Of a stretch of 64,000 nucleotides of DNA, positions 1 through 10,355 are shown piece by piece. This stretch comes from Pseudomonadota bacterium (GTDB taxonomy: Bacteria; Pseudomonadota; Gammaproteobacteria; Thiotrichales; Thiotrichaceae), in NCBI GenBank assembly GCA_002747455.1, contig PDPG01000043.1:50026-114025 (forward strand), in the 5' to 3' direction. How positions within the stretch are numbered: the first letter of the stretch is position 1; each line of letters starts with the position of its first letter. The translations under genes were made by a program, and so were the position numbers. The notes under the pieces were generated by a model. It ran no database searches and was not told where the DNA came from. It saw only the letters and a list, made by a program, of their open reading frames with translations.

Positions 1-521
1 ACGCCGCCACGAATGTTTTGTTCCGGGTTCCAAGGATCTTTAATGTTTAAGTGTGATGCAGTGGCTGGCATTAGCTGCATTAAACCGATAGCACCTGCCC
101 GTGATAATGCCTTTTCGTTAAAGCAAGACTCTTGTTTAACGACTGAGTAGATCAGCGCCTCTTCGACACCATACTTTGCCGCGTAAGCACGAATGATATT
201 TTTGTAAATCTTTCTTTGTTGGTTCATATAAGACGGGTTTGCACACTGGTAAAGCATCCTGGTGCTGCCTTTTGACTGATGGGCATACTTTTTACGTGCA
301 GCCTGACTAGTTAATGCCTTTCGTACAGACTTGGGCTTACTGCGTGTTTTGTAGACTTTAACCAGTCGGTAACTCTTATCGTGAATCCGTTTGTCAGTCA
401 GAATACGTTCACCGTTAGCACCGTGATAGGCATACACATCCGCAGCAACAGCGTCCGTTAAAAATAAGTGACTGCCAAGTAGTGTCGCAATAGTGGTCAG
501 CTTGGTTAGGGATGGTTTCAT
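1..521 (-). CDS. lytic transglycosylase (SLT domain), partial at window edge
   Basis: Reverse-strand translation MKPSLTKLTTIATLLGSHLFLTDAVAADVYAYHGANGERILTDKRI...ALIYSVVKQESCFNEKALSRAGAIGLMQLMPATA, with signal peptide and SLT motifs; runs off the left edge. Confidence 0.85.
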   Translation of the reverse strand, partial: MKPSLTKLTTIATLLGSHLFLTDAVAADVYAYHGANGERILTDKRIHDKSYRLVKVYKTRSKPKSVRKALTSQAARKKYAHQSKGSTRMLYQCANPSYMNQQRKIYKNIIRAYAAKYGVEEALIYSVVKQESCFNEKALSRAGAIGLMQLMPATASHLNIKDPWNPEQNIRGG

Positions 522-625
522 GGGTAGTGACACGCATGTACTCCGGAGCTTAGCAGCCGTTATCGATATCTGGAGAGGGCCGTCGAGGCGGTGAAGCACA
601 AACTTCCTCTATAGTTTTTATTATG

Positions 626-882
626 CTTTGGTGGGGAAACCAAAGTGGTTATGGCAAATGAGGATAAAATGTCGGGTGAGTTTTGACCAGTACCACTTGA
701 CGGGTGGTGTCTGTCTCTAAATTTATGCCGTGTTTCTGTTTCAGGTGGAATTTACCCTGCCGGGCCAATAGTCTGGAACGGTGACCAGTATTCACATGGC
801 TCTGGTCGGCTTTGTTTGTAGGTACTCACAAGGATGTGAGGCCTGCAATCCCTCTGGGGGTATCCGCAGATGCCCCCTTTTT
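626..882 (+). ncRNA. candidate structured small RNA (hairpin array ending in a terminator)
   Basis: Successive hairpins CTTTGGT-ggggaa-ACCAAAG (626-645), ACCAC/GTGGT (692-708), GACCAG/CTGGTC (783-807), CTCAC-aaggat-GTGAG (825-840), then GGGGGTATC-cgca-GATGCCCCC-TTTTT (856-882); no plausible CDS. Confidence 0.35.
856..882 (+). terminator. Rho-independent terminator
   Basis: 9-bp GC-rich stem with cgca loop followed by TTTTT on the + strand. Confidence 0.6.
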
Positions 883-989
883 AGGTGTGCCACCTACGGC
901 GTACTGTATTGGCAGGCACCATTCTGGTACAGGTGTTGCTGACCAGATGCCGGCATGGATATGCCCCAGGTTTTTGGTAACTCTATCCG

Positions 990-1871
990 TCAAAGCTTAA
1001 AATACGCCATCATGCCATTGACAATATCGTCCCGCCAGAGCAGGCTGATCAACCCGGCCAATGCTAGCCAAGGCCCGTAAGGAATCGGTTGGCTGTCTTT
1101 TCGTTGCTGGATTTTCATCATCGTAATGCCAACAACAGCACCTAATAATGCAGAAGCAAAAATCGTGAATGGCAGAATTTGCCAGCCTCCCCATGCACCA
1201 ATAGCGGCAAGGATTTTAAAGTCACCATAGCCCATGCCGTCTTTGCCGGTTACTAAACGAAATAGTTGAAATATACTCCACAGCGACATATAGCCGATAA
1301 CAGCCCCAAGAACTGCACTGTGTAAGCTGACAAACATACCATTTAGGTTAAATAATAAACCTAACCACATGAGTGGCAGTGTCAGGCTGTCTGGCAGTAG
1401 CATGGTCTTTGCATCAATCATGCCTAGCGTGATCAGTGTCCAGGCGAACAGCAGCATCGCAGCCATTGGCCAGCAGTAGCCAAACTTCCACGCTATAAAC
1501 ATAGAAATTGCTGCTGTCAGAGCTTCGACAATAGGATATTGCTTGGAGATCTTGGTCTTACACCCTTTGCATTTGCCTCTTTGTATGAGGTAACTCAGTA
1601 TCGGGATATTTTCTATAGCAGAGATCTGGTGGCCACAAGTAGGACATCTTGATCGAGGTATGAACAGATTGAACCGCTCCAGTGTTTCAGGAATGTAGTC
1701 AGGATTGTCTGCGTTCATGTGTGCTTTACATTCTGCATCCCATTCACGTTGCATCATAATGGGAATGCGATAAATGGCTGCATTTAAAAAGCTGCCAATT
1801 AATAATGAAAAAATCCCCACTACCGAAATCAAAAACCATGGGTTTTGCTCAAGGATCGCAAGTAGTTGCAT
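990..1871 (-). CDS. pilD: prepilin leader peptidase/N-methyltransferase (A24)
   Basis: CPTCGHQIS...CKGCKTKIS zinc motif, GMGYGDFKILAAIGAW motif; adjacent to pilC/pilB. Confidence 0.95.
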   Translation of the reverse strand: MQLLAILEQNPWFLISVVGIFSLLIGSFLNAAIYRIPIMMQREWDAECKAHMNADNPDYIPETLERFNLFIPRSRCPTCGHQISAIENIPILSYLIQRGKCKGCKTKISKQYPIVEALTAAISMFIAWKFGYCWPMAAMLLFAWTLITLGMIDAKTMLLPDSLTLPLMWLGLLFNLNGMFVSLHSAVLGAVIGYMSLWSIFQLFRLVTGKDGMGYGDFKILAAIGAWGGWQILPFTIFASALLGAVVGITMMKIQQRKDSQPIPYGPWLALAGLISLLWRDDIVNGMMAYFKL

Positions 1872-1963
1872 GGTAAGCCCCTGTTTGACGTACTTTACGC
1901 CAGCCGTATGTTAAAGCCGTCACCAGTATAATGGCGGCAACGTCGATTGGAAATTGCGTGGTG

Positions 1964-3193
1964 TTAGCCCACAACCGCGCCAAGCTTAAAGATGGGAAGA
2001 TACATGGCAATAACCAAGCCGCCCACAATAACACCCAAAACAGCCATGACTAATGGTTCAATCTGCTTGGATAGAGTGTCAACCAAGTCATCGACCTGTT
2101 CTTCAAAGTAGTCAGCCACTTTGTTAAGCATCTCTTCAAGGCGGCCGGATTCTTCACCGATCTTAGTCATTTGCACTACCATGCTTGGAAAGCGCTGAGT
2201 GGTTAACATGGATGTATTGAGTTGCACACCTTTGGAGATGTCATCTTTAATCTGTAACGTAGCATTTTGGTACAGGCGATTGCCGGTACTTCCCGCAACG
2301 GAATCCATCGCCTCAACCAGAGGCACACCAGCGGCGAACATCGTTGATAATGTACGGGCAAAACGCGCAACCGCAGACTTTTCGATGATAACCCCCATCA
2401 CCGGTATTTTAAGAACCAGAGTATCAATAAATACATTAAATTTTTCGGAGCGTCGTTTGGCTTGAACGAATAAAACACCGACAAAGATGATAATCAGTAT
2501 CGGTTGCCACCAGGAAGATTGTAGCCACTCCGATAGCTCAATAACCCACAGGGTAAAGGCGGGCAGATCTGCACCAAAGCTTTCGAAAATACTTTTAAAC
2601 TGTGGAATAACCCAAATTAGCATAATGGCCGACACCACAACTGCCATGATTAATACCATGACAGGATACATCATCGCTTTTTTTACTTTTGCCTTCATGG
2701 ATTCGGTTTTTTCTTTGTAGGTAGCAATTTTCTCCAGCATGTCTTCCAGTGAACCAGAGTGCTCGCCGGCTCTGACCAAGCTCACAAATAGGTCGTCAAA
2801 ATGTTTAGGGTGCTTGGACAATGCTGTCGCTAAGTCGGCACCATTTTGAATATCTTGCGTAATTTCCTTGATGAGTGTTTGCACACTAGCTTTTTCGTGG
2901 CCTCGGCCGATCAGATCAAGTGACTGAACCAATGGCACACCTGAGCGCATCATGGCAGTGAGTTGGCGCGCAAAGTAAGCAATATCAGCCGGAGTGACGC
3001 CGGAACCCATTAGGGGTTTGCGTTTTGGCTTGATGTATTTTGGTTGAATCCCACGGCGGCGTAAGGTAGCCCGCAGCATATTGGCATTCATTGCCTGTTC
3101 TTCACCACGCACCTTCACGCCGGCTTTATTTTTTCCTTCCCAGACAAAAGTGGGATGTTCTTTTAGAACGGCTTTTTTGGTTTCTGTTGTCAT
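1964..3193 (-). CDS. pilC: type IV pilus assembly inner membrane protein PilC
   Basis: Two GspF domains, FARQLTAMMRSGVPLVQSL and FARTLSTMFAAGVPLVEAM. Confidence 0.96.
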   Translation of the reverse strand: MTTETKKAVLKEHPTFVWEGKNKAGVKVRGEEQAMNANMLRATLRRRGIQPKYIKPKRKPLMGSGVTPADIAYFARQLTAMMRSGVPLVQSLDLIGRGHEKASVQTLIKEITQDIQNGADLATALSKHPKHFDDLFVSLVRAGEHSGSLEDMLEKIATYKEKTESMKAKVKKAMMYPVMVLIMAVVVSAIMLIWVIPQFKSIFESFGADLPAFTLWVIELSEWLQSSWWQPILIIIFVGVLFVQAKRRSEKFNVFIDTLVLKIPVMGVIIEKSAVARFARTLSTMFAAGVPLVEAMDSVAGSTGNRLYQNATLQIKDDISKGVQLNTSMLTTQRFPSMVVQMTKIGEESGRLEEMLNKVADYFEEQVDDLVDTLSKQIEPLVMAVLGVIVGGLVIAMYLPIFKLGAVVG

Positions 3194-3198
3194 ACTCG

Positions 3199-4950
3199 TT
3201 AATCCTTAGTCACCCGTTCCACTTCTGCCAAAGTCACGATACCCTGACGTACTTTGTCCAAGGCTGATTGCCTTAAATCATTGATATTTTCTGATTCTGC
3301 TAATGCAGCCAATTCGAGTGCATTGCCGTTTTCCATAACCAGCTTTTCCATCGCTGGAGAAATGGGCATAACCTGATAAATACCCACACGGCCTTTGTAT
3401 CCATTAGAGCACTCGCTACAGCCTACGGCCTCATAGATAGTGAGGGACTCTATTTCCTCTTCCTTAAACCCGAGGTCAATCAAAGTATCACGAGGTATAT
3501 CCGCTGGTTGTTTACAGTGTTTACACAAGCGTCGTGCCAGACGCTGGGCAACAATTAAATGCACCGTTGATGCAATGTTAAATGGGGGAATGCCCATATT
3601 TAACAAGCGGGTTAGTGTTTCTGGGGCGCTGTTTGTGTGTAGTGTGGATAAAACCAGGTGGCCCGTTTGCGCCGCCTTTACCGAGATTTCAGCCGTTTCT
3701 AAATCACGAATCTCACCTACCATGATGATGTCAGGGTCTTGGCGAAGAAATGCGCGAAGAGCACTGGAGAAGGTGAGCCCCACCTTGTCATTAACATTGA
3801 CCTGATTAATACCCGGCACCTGAATTTCCGCAGGATCTTCAGCGGTAGAAATGTTCTTTTCGGAAGTATTTAGCAAATTCAGGCAAGCATACAGCGTGAC
3901 CGTTTTACCGCTTCCGGTTGGCCCGGTTACCAGTATCATGCCATCGGGCTTGGCAATTGCGTTGAGCAGGTCTGCTTTTTGCTTATCATCAAAACCAAGG
4001 TTATCGATACCCAATGCGGCTGTGTCAGAGTCCAGAATACGCAGGACGATCTTTTCGCCATAAAGAGTTGGCAGTGTGTTCACACGAAAGTCGATGAATT
4101 TATCTTCACCGACCTGAAAGTGAATACGCCCATCCTGAGGAATCCGCCGCTCGGAGGAGTTCAGCTCGGCCATGACTTTAATGCGTGATGTCATTTTTCG
4201 GGCGATACCTTTTGGTGGCATACTCACCACCTGTAAAATACCGTCAATACGATAACGAACACGCAAAATCTTCTCGTAAGGCTCAATATGAATATCGGAT
4301 ACACCTTTTTTAATCGCGTGTGAGAGTAGTTCATTGACAAACTTGGTGACATCCGTGCTTTCGTCATCCTCTTCTTCGTCGGGCTTCTGAAGCGTTTCTG
4401 TACCAACGACCAGGTCTTGGTTGTGTGCCTGTGATGTAATGGCCATCCCTGTTGCCACTTCTTCGCCACTATCTGAGCCATAAATAATTTTTCTGAGTTG
4501 ATCGTGACTGACAATAACGGGCTCTGGAACCAGTTTGGTGTTTACTGTCGCATTATTGAGTTCGTTACTGTAATTCGGGTCAGAAATGGCAATAATCAGG
4601 GCGTTGCCCATGGTAAATAGTGGCACTGCCATTAGCCGCCGCATCATATCTTCTGTTATAAATTCCCTGATTTCAGCGGGGATGGCGATAGCGTCCAGAT
4701 CTACAAGGCTGAGGCCAAACTCGTTACTACAGGCAGCTGCCATCTCATTTGGATCAACCAGTTGACGATCCAGCAAGTAGGTAATGATGGACTGCTTGCG
4801 TTCAGTCACATCCTTGACTGCACGGATTGCAATATCCTCATCCAGTTTGCCATCGGTGACAAATTTTTGGACGATAGTGGGCAATTTATGTGCGGTACTA
4901 GTTGGCATTTTTGATAATCTTATTTTTTTATTATTGGTTATAGCGGCCAT
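3199..4950 (-). CDS. pilB: type IV pilus assembly ATPase PilB
   Basis: GPTGSGKTVTLYACL Walker A, RQDPDIIMVGEIRD, C-x2-C zinc motifs. Confidence 0.96.
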   Translation of the reverse strand: MAAITNNKKIRLSKMPTSTAHKLPTIVQKFVTDGKLDEDIAIRAVKDVTERKQSIITYLLDRQLVDPNEMAAACSNEFGLSLVDLDAIAIPAEIREFITEDMMRRLMAVPLFTMGNALIIAISDPNYSNELNNATVNTKLVPEPVIVSHDQLRKIIYGSDSGEEVATGMAITSQAHNQDLVVGTETLQKPDEEEDDESTDVTKFVNELLSHAIKKGVSDIHIEPYEKILRVRYRIDGILQVVSMPPKGIARKMTSRIKVMAELNSSERRIPQDGRIHFQVGEDKFIDFRVNTLPTLYGEKIVLRILDSDTAALGIDNLGFDDKQKADLLNAIAKPDGMILVTGPTGSGKTVTLYACLNLLNTSEKNISTAEDPAEIQVPGINQVNVNDKVGLTFSSALRAFLRQDPDIIMVGEIRDLETAEISVKAAQTGHLVLSTLHTNSAPETLTRLLNMGIPPFNIASTVHLIVAQRLARRLCKHCKQPADIPRDTLIDLGFKEEEIESLTIYEAVGCSECSNGYKGRVGIYQVMPISPAMEKLVMENGNALELAALAESENINDLRQSALDKVRQGIVTLAEVERVTKD

Positions 4951-5126
4951 CCTACGATGATTTGGATTAGGGTCAAAGTCTGGTCAGATAGTCGGTTGTG
5001 TGCCGCTGTATGGATAATGTTAGTATGGCAACCTTCTTTACGTTACGGACAGACATAAGTGAATGGGCGAGTCATGAAGTGTAATGTGTACATGGTTCTG
5101 ATTAACGATAAAAAGCTTAGGTATCA

Positions 5127-5633
5127 ATGGCACAGACAAGAATTATCGGCATAGATCCCGGTTCGCGCATCACGGGTATCGGCGTGATTGATAGTGATGG
5201 CCGTCACAATACGCACGTTTACAGCACTTGTGTGCGCATGGGTAAGGAATCGTTTCCTAAGCGTCTGGGGATGATTTATCGGGCTGTTACAGAGACGATT
5301 CAAACGTATCAACCGCAAGAAATGTCGATTGAGGCCGTCTTTGTTTCTAACAATCCGTCTTCTGCTTTAAAGCTGGGGCAGGCGCGGGGTGCGGCGATTT
5401 GTGCGGGGGTGATGAGTGGCATGATGGTACACGAATACAGCCCAAAAGAGGTGAAGCAATCGGTCGTCGGTAAGGGTGGCGCGGATAAGCAGCAAGTTCA
5501 GCATATGGTGAAGATTCTACTTAACTTGTCTGGTCGTCTGCAAATTGATACCTCCGATGCACTGGCCGTGGCGTTGAGCCACGCTCATTATGGTGCGTAT
5601 AAATCCAAAATTGCACAAATAGCAAGAAGCTGA
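5127..5633 (+). CDS. ruvC: crossover junction endodeoxyribonuclease RuvC
   Basis: RIIGIDPGSRITGIGVI; followed by ruvA and ruvB. Confidence 0.96.
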   Translation: MAQTRIIGIDPGSRITGIGVIDSDGRHNTHVYSTCVRMGKESFPKRLGMIYRAVTETIQTYQPQEMSIEAVFVSNNPSSALKLGQARGAAICAGVMSGMMVHEYSPKEVKQSVVGKGGADKQQVQHMVKILLNLSGRLQIDTSDALAVALSHAHYGAYKSKIAQIARS

Positions 5634-5673
5634 TAACAATGCGTCCAATAATGAAACATCACGAGAGAAACGC

Positions 5674-6291
5674 ATGATAGGAATGCTCCGAGGGAAACTG
5701 GTTTATCGTCAGGCACCAGACTTGATGCTGGATGTAAATGGCGTAGGCTATGAGCTGCAAGCATCCATGATGACATTTTATGAGCTGCCAGAATTGCATC
5801 AGGAAGTCATGCTGCATACGCACCTTATTGTGCGCGAAGATGCTCAGGTGCTTTATGCCTTCAGTTCGGTCAACGAGCGTGAATTATTTCGTACCTTATT
5901 GAAAGTGAATGGGGTCGGCCCGAAAATGGCTCTGGCAATTGTCTCTGGTATGACGGTTGGTGAGTTTGCCGAGCGGGTTCGGAGTGGTGATGTGACTGGA
6001 CTCACCCGCTTACCGGGAGTAGGAAAAAAGACCGCAGAGCGTCTGATTATCGAAATGCGTGATCGCTTGGCGAAAGTCCAGCCGGATACGGAACACACAG
6101 TAGATGAACAGACAGCGCTAAATGTGCCTACTGAGCCATCTGCTAAAGTGTTGGAGGAAGAAGCGGTCAACGCTTTATTGGCATTGGGCTATAAACCCAC
6201 AGAGGCTAGTCGCATGATTAGTCGTCAGGCGAATCAAGGTTTGTCCGTTGAGGTCATGATTCGTAATGCACTGAAGGATTCCTTGTCATGA
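5674..6291 (+). CDS. ruvA: Holliday junction branch migration protein RuvA
   Basis: [28 protein letters not shown]; HhH motifs [20 protein letters not shown]. Confidence 0.97.
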   Translation: MIGMLRGKLVYRQAPDLMLDVNGVGYELQASMMTFYELPELHQEVMLHTHLIVREDAQVLYAFSSVNERELFRTLLKVNGVGPKMALAIVSGMTVGEFAERVRSGDVTGLTRLPGVGKKTAERLIIEMRDRLAKVQPDTEHTVDEQTALNVPTEPSAKVLEEEAVNALLALGYKPTEASRMISRQANQGLSVEVMIRNALKDSLS

Positions 6292-7304
6292 TGGATGATG
6301 GTGGTCGTGTGATTTCGCCGGTAGTGGGTCTGGATGAAGTAATAACAGAGGAAAAAATTCGTCCCCAATATCTGAGTGATTACATTGGGCAGCCGGTGGT
6401 GCGTGAGCAGATGGAAATTTTTATCCCTGCGGCTAAAGCACGGGGCGAAGCGCTGGATCATGTGCTGATTTTTGGCCCACCGGGGTTAGGGAAAACCACG
6501 CTGTCCCATATTATTGCCAATGAACTAAGGGCAAATCTTCGGCAGACATCCGGCCCTGTATTGGAAAAAGCTGGTGATTTAGCCGCACTACTGACCAACC
6601 TTGAGCCTCACGATGTATTGTTTGTTGATGAAATTCATCGCTTAAGCCCTGTGGTGGAAGAAATTCTTTATCCGGCAATGGAAGATTTCCAGTTGGATAT
6701 TATGATTGGTGAAGGGCCAGCCGCTCGCTCGATTAAGCTGGATTTGCCACCATTTACTTTGGTGGGTGCGACCACTCGGGCAGGTTTGCTGACATCACCA
6801 CTGCGGGATCGTTTTGGTATTGTCCAACGCTTGGAATTTTACAATGTACCTGACCTTCAATTTATCGTGACTCGTGCGGCGGGAATCTTGGGGGTGCAAA
6901 TTGATGAAGGTGGCGCTTATGAGGTGGCGCGGCGGGCTCGTGGAACGCCCCGTATTGCCAACCGTTTACTGCGTCGTGTCAGGGATTATGCACAAGTTAA
7001 AGCCGGTGGTATGATTAACGCCGATATTGCCGACCAAGCCTTGAATATGCTCAATGTCGATCAGCAGGGCTTTGACCACATGGATCGTCGCTTGTTATTG
7101 GCAGTGTTGGAAAAGTTTGAAGGTGGCCCGGTGGGGATCGACAATATCGCCGCAGCCATTGGTGAGGAGCGCGGTACGATTGAAGACGTGTTGGAGCCGT
7201 ATTTGATTCAGCAGGGTTACTTAATGCGAACCCCGCGAGGTCGGATGGCGACCCGTTTAGCGTGGGATCATTTTTCTTTGAGCATACCTGATCAAACAAC
7301 CTAA
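6288..7304 (+). CDS. ruvB: Holliday junction branch migration helicase RuvB
   Basis: [36 protein letters not shown]; starts 4 nt inside the ruvA end. Confidence 0.97.
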   Translation: MMDDGGRVISPVVGLDEVITEEKIRPQYLSDYIGQPVVREQMEIFIPAAKARGEALDHVLIFGPPGLGKTTLSHIIANELRANLRQTSGPVLEKAGDLAALLTNLEPHDVLFVDEIHRLSPVVEEILYPAMEDFQLDIMIGEGPAARSIKLDLPPFTLVGATTRAGLLTSPLRDRFGIVQRLEFYNVPDLQFIVTRAAGILGVQIDEGGAYEVARRARGTPRIANRLLRRVRDYAQVKAGGMINADIADQALNMLNVDQQGFDHMDRRLLLAVLEKFEGGPVGIDNIAAAIGEERGTIEDVLEPYLIQQGYLMRTPRGRMATRLAWDHFSLSIPDQTT

Positions 7305-7355
7305 GGTCTTGTTAATAAACTCCCCATAAGTAAAAAACGATAATCTGGAGAAGCT

Positions 7356-7802
7356 GTGTCAACCACTGAAGTCCATTCCAATGTATTCGAATTTCCGGTT
7401 CGGGTTTATTATGAAGATACCGATGCCGGTGGTGTTGTTTACCATTCCAACTATCTGAATTTTTTCGAGCGCTGTCGAACAGAGTGGTTGCGAGAACTTG
7501 GTTATGAGCAAGATACACTGCGAGCCAATGATGGCATTGTGTTTGTGGTTCGCTCGGTGGATATCGCTTATTTAAAGCCCGCATTATTTAATCAGCAACT
7601 TATGATCACGGCTGAGGTCACATCCCTGGGCGGGAGTAGTCTGGCTGTGGCACAAACGGCACTTCACGATCGCGGGTCGGGAGATGTTGAGGTGTTAGTC
7701 CGCGGCAATGTCGGCCTAGTCTGTGTTGACGTTAATCGATTTAAACCAACACGAATTCCTGAAGCAATCAGGAAATCTTTGAATACTACGGGGAAGCCTT
7801 GA
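7356..7802 (+). CDS. ybgC: tol-pal associated acyl-CoA thioesterase YbgC
   Basis: FPVRVYYEDTDAGGVVYHSNYLNFFERCRTEWLRELG hot-dog thioesterase signature. Confidence 0.95.
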   Translation: MSTTEVHSNVFEFPVRVYYEDTDAGGVVYHSNYLNFFERCRTEWLRELGYEQDTLRANDGIVFVVRSVDIAYLKPALFNQQLMITAEVTSLGGSSLAVAQTALHDRGSGDVEVLVRGNVGLVCVDVNRFKPTRIPEAIRKSLNTTGKP

Positions 7803-8483
7803 ATGTCATTCGATCACTCAATTCTGTCACTCATACTGAAAGCCAGTATCGTTGTTCAGGTCATCATGGGGTTATTGCTGCTGGTCTCGCTGATCTCATG
7901 GACAATCATTCTGTTTAAATCATCACAAATTGGTCGGGCACGACGTAAGCAGGAAAAGTTCGAGAAGCGCTTTTGGAGTGGCGTGTCGTTAGATAAGTTG
8001 TATGACGACCTGTCAACTAAAACCAGCAGGAGTGGCTTAGAAACCATGTTCTTCAGTGGCTACCACGAGTATCTGAGGGCGCGTCATACTGATGCTGGTT
8101 TGCAAGTACCTGCAGTTGTGGGCGCCCAGCGGGCGATGCGCGTTGCCGAGTCGCGCGAGTTAGAGAAGCTGGAAGGTCATTTATCGTTTTTGGCAACAGT
8201 TGGTTCAACCAGTCCTTATGTGGGATTATTTGGAACGGTCTGGGGGATTATGAACTCGTTTCTGTCGCTGGGACAAATGCAACAGGCATCATTGGCAGTT
8301 GTTGCGCCGGGTATTGCGGAGGCATTGATTGCAACGGCAATGGGTCTGTTTGCGGCGATTCCGGCGGTTATTGCCTACAACAAGTTTGGTGATGGTGTGG
8401 ATCGGGTTGCGGCGAGTTATGAAAACTTTCGAGAAGAGTTCACTACCTTGCTGGAACGTCACAGTAATCGTTCCGGAGCATAA
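7803..8483 (+). CDS. tolQ: Tol-Pal system protein TolQ
   Basis: ExbB/TolQ family; LATVGSTSPYVGLFGTVWGIMNSF. Confidence 0.96.
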   Translation: MSFDHSILSLILKASIVVQVIMGLLLLVSLISWTIILFKSSQIGRARRKQEKFEKRFWSGVSLDKLYDDLSTKTSRSGLETMFFSGYHEYLRARHTDAGLQVPAVVGAQRAMRVAESRELEKLEGHLSFLATVGSTSPYVGLFGTVWGIMNSFLSLGQMQQASLAVVAPGIAEALIATAMGLFAAIPAVIAYNKFGDGVDRVAASYENFREEFTTLLERHSNRSGA

Positions 8484-8485
8484 CC

Positions 8486-8914
8486 ATGACGCGTCGTAAA
8501 CGGGGCGGAAGGCGCTCAATGGCCGATATGAATGTGGTTCCCTATATTGATGTGATGCTGGTATTACTGGTGATCTTTATGGTGACAGCGCCGATGATGC
8601 AAACTGGCGTAGAGCTTAATTTGCCAAATGCTGATACCGCGCCGCTTGTGAACGACAGCGACAGCAGTGCGATGGTGATTTCTGTGGATGATACCGGTCA
8701 ATACTTTGTGGCTGGGAGTGACCCATTGGACATTGAAGCGTTGCGTGATTTGATCAATCGTGAGCTCAGTCGTTCAAAAACCAAGCCGATTTATATTCGT
8801 GCCGATGAGCAAGTTGTCTATCGCTATTTGATACAGGCGGTGGCTGTTGCGCAGCAGGCGGGTGCCAGTAATGTTGGCCTAGTGACTGATCCAGAAGCAC
8901 TCCAGAGCAAATGA
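8486..8914 (+). CDS. tolR: Tol-Pal system protein TolR
   Basis: MADMNVVPYIDVMLVLLVIFMVTAPM ExbD/TolR signature. Confidence 0.96.
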   Translation: MTRRKRGGRRSMADMNVVPYIDVMLVLLVIFMVTAPMMQTGVELNLPNADTAPLVNDSDSSAMVISVDDTGQYFVAGSDPLDIEALRDLINRELSRSKTKPIYIRADEQVVYRYLIQAVAVAQQAGASNVGLVTDPEALQSK

Positions 8915-10353
8915 TGGGAACCATATTCAGGCATCCACTGGCGTTTTTACTGGCTGTGCTTTTGCATGTGCTAGTAGCCTTGCTTTTTGTGGTGAGCTTT
9001 GATTTTCATCTTATCGAAAATTCTGCGGGTAAGCCGTCACCAATCAAGGTAATGCTGAGTACTCAGCTAATGGATGAATTACCCTTGGAACCAGCATCGA
9101 CCACTAAAGATGTGTCCTCGCAAGCGGAGGAGATTGTTCGTCGGGTTGAACAAGAAAAGCGTGAAAAAGAACAAGCTGCAAGGGCTGAGGAAGCCCGTTT
9201 AGCGAAGGAGGCAGCCGAAAAAGCATCTAAAGAAGCGGCGGCAAAAGCAGCGGCGGAGAAGGCGCGTCAACAAAAAATTGCTGAAGCGGCAAAACGTGCC
9301 GCAGCAGCGTCGGCAGCTTTAGCGGCCAAGAGAGCCGAGGAGGCCCGAAAAGCAGCACAAGCCAGAAAAGTGAAAGAAGCCGCATGGGCAAAAGCGGCGG
9401 TAGAGGAGAAAGCTCGCAGGGAAAAAGCAGAGGCCGAGGCAAAGCGCCAAAAAGAGATTGCAGCAGCTAAGGCCCGCGCCGAGGCGATTAAACGTCGCCA
9501 AGAGAAAGAAGCGGCAATGGCCAAGGCGAAGGCTGAGAAGGAAGCGGAAGCATTACGGGCAAAGCGGCAAAGAGAAAAGCAGGCTAGGATTGCCAAGCAA
9601 AAAGCCGAACAAGAGGCGCGTGAGAAGGAGGCTGAGCGCAAACGTGCCGAAGCGGAGCGGGTGCGTCGGGAAAAAGAAGCTAAGGCGGAGCGTGAGCGCT
9701 TGGAAAAGGAAAAAGCAGAGAAAGCATTAATTGCGAAACGACGCGCAAAGTTTGAAGCAAAAAAGAAAGAAGAAGCGGAAAAGAAGAAAGAAGCTGAAGC
9801 GAAGGCGAAAGCAGAAAAAGCTCGACTAGCTGCTGAGAAAAAGCGTCAGGCAGAAGAGGCAAAAAAGGCGGCCGAAGCGCGAAAAGCCAAGGCATTAGCC
9901 GAAAAGAAGCGAAAAGAAGCAGAGGCAAAGCGTGCGGCAGAAGCCAGAAAAAAGGCAGAAGCTGCTAAAAAGGCGAAAGCAGAAGCGGAGCGTAAGCGCA
10001 TTGAGGCGGCAAGGCGACGTGCAGCGGAGAAACGTAAAGCGGCTGCTGCAGCTGCCGAGCGGCAACGGCGGGCCGCTATACAGGCTCAAAAAGTGGCCCG
10101 AGATCGATGGGGTAAGCAGATTGAGCAGCATGTAAAGCAGCGCTGGTATCCGCCTCCGGGGAGTGGTGGTCAGGTTGCCAAGGTCAGACTGCAAGTCAGC
10201 TCCAGTGGCTATATAAAGGGCCAGATTCAGTTCTTGCAATGCAGAGATCCCGGTTTTTGTGCTTCAATTCGTGATGCGTTTGCACGCTCAGAGCCATTAC
10301 CAAGTCCGCCACGTAATGTGCTGGACAGAACACTTATGATTACGATGGATTAA
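8911..10353 (+). CDS. tolA: cell envelope integrity protein TolA
   Basis: N-terminal TM, long Ala/Lys/Glu-rich helical domain, C-terminal TolA domain; synteny. Confidence 0.93.
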   Translation: MMGTIFRHPLAFLLAVLLHVLVALLFVVSFDFHLIENSAGKPSPIKVMLSTQLMDELPLEPASTTKDVSSQAEEIVRRVEQEKREKEQAARAEEARLAKEAAEKASKEAAAKAAAEKARQQKIAEAAKRAAAASAALAAKRAEEARKAAQARKVKEAAWAKAAVEEKARREKAEAEAKRQKEIAAAKARAEAIKRRQEKEAAMAKAKAEKEAEALRAKRQREKQARIAKQKAEQEAREKEAERKRAEAERVRREKEAKAERERLEKEKAEKALIAKRRAKFEAKKKEEAEKKKEAEAKAKAEKARLAAEKKRQAEEAKKAAEARKAKALAEKKRKEAEAKRAAEARKKAEAAKKAKAEAERKRIEAARRRAAEKRKAAAAAAERQRRAAIQAQKVARDRWGKQIEQHVKQRWYPPPGSGGQVAKVRLQVSSSGYIKGQIQFLQCRDPGFCASIRDAFARSEPLPSPPRNVLDRTLMITMD

Positions 10354-10355
10354 AT

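Noticed and set aside
812-1000. 62-aa plus-strand ORF
   Set aside because: Spans the terminator hairpin at 856-882 and has no protein-like features
1849-2034. 61-aa minus-strand ORF between pilC and pilD
   Set aside because: Overlaps the pilC end in another frame; likely chance ORF
9120-10080. Repetitive tolA coding sequence as a possible repeat array
   Set aside because: Degenerate Ala/Lys/Glu coding bias of a normal TolA domain II, no fixed repeat unit
9227-10239. Several minus-strand and alternate-frame ORFs inside tolA
   Set aside because: Produced by the Ala/Lys/Glu repeat composition of the TolA helical domain read in other frames
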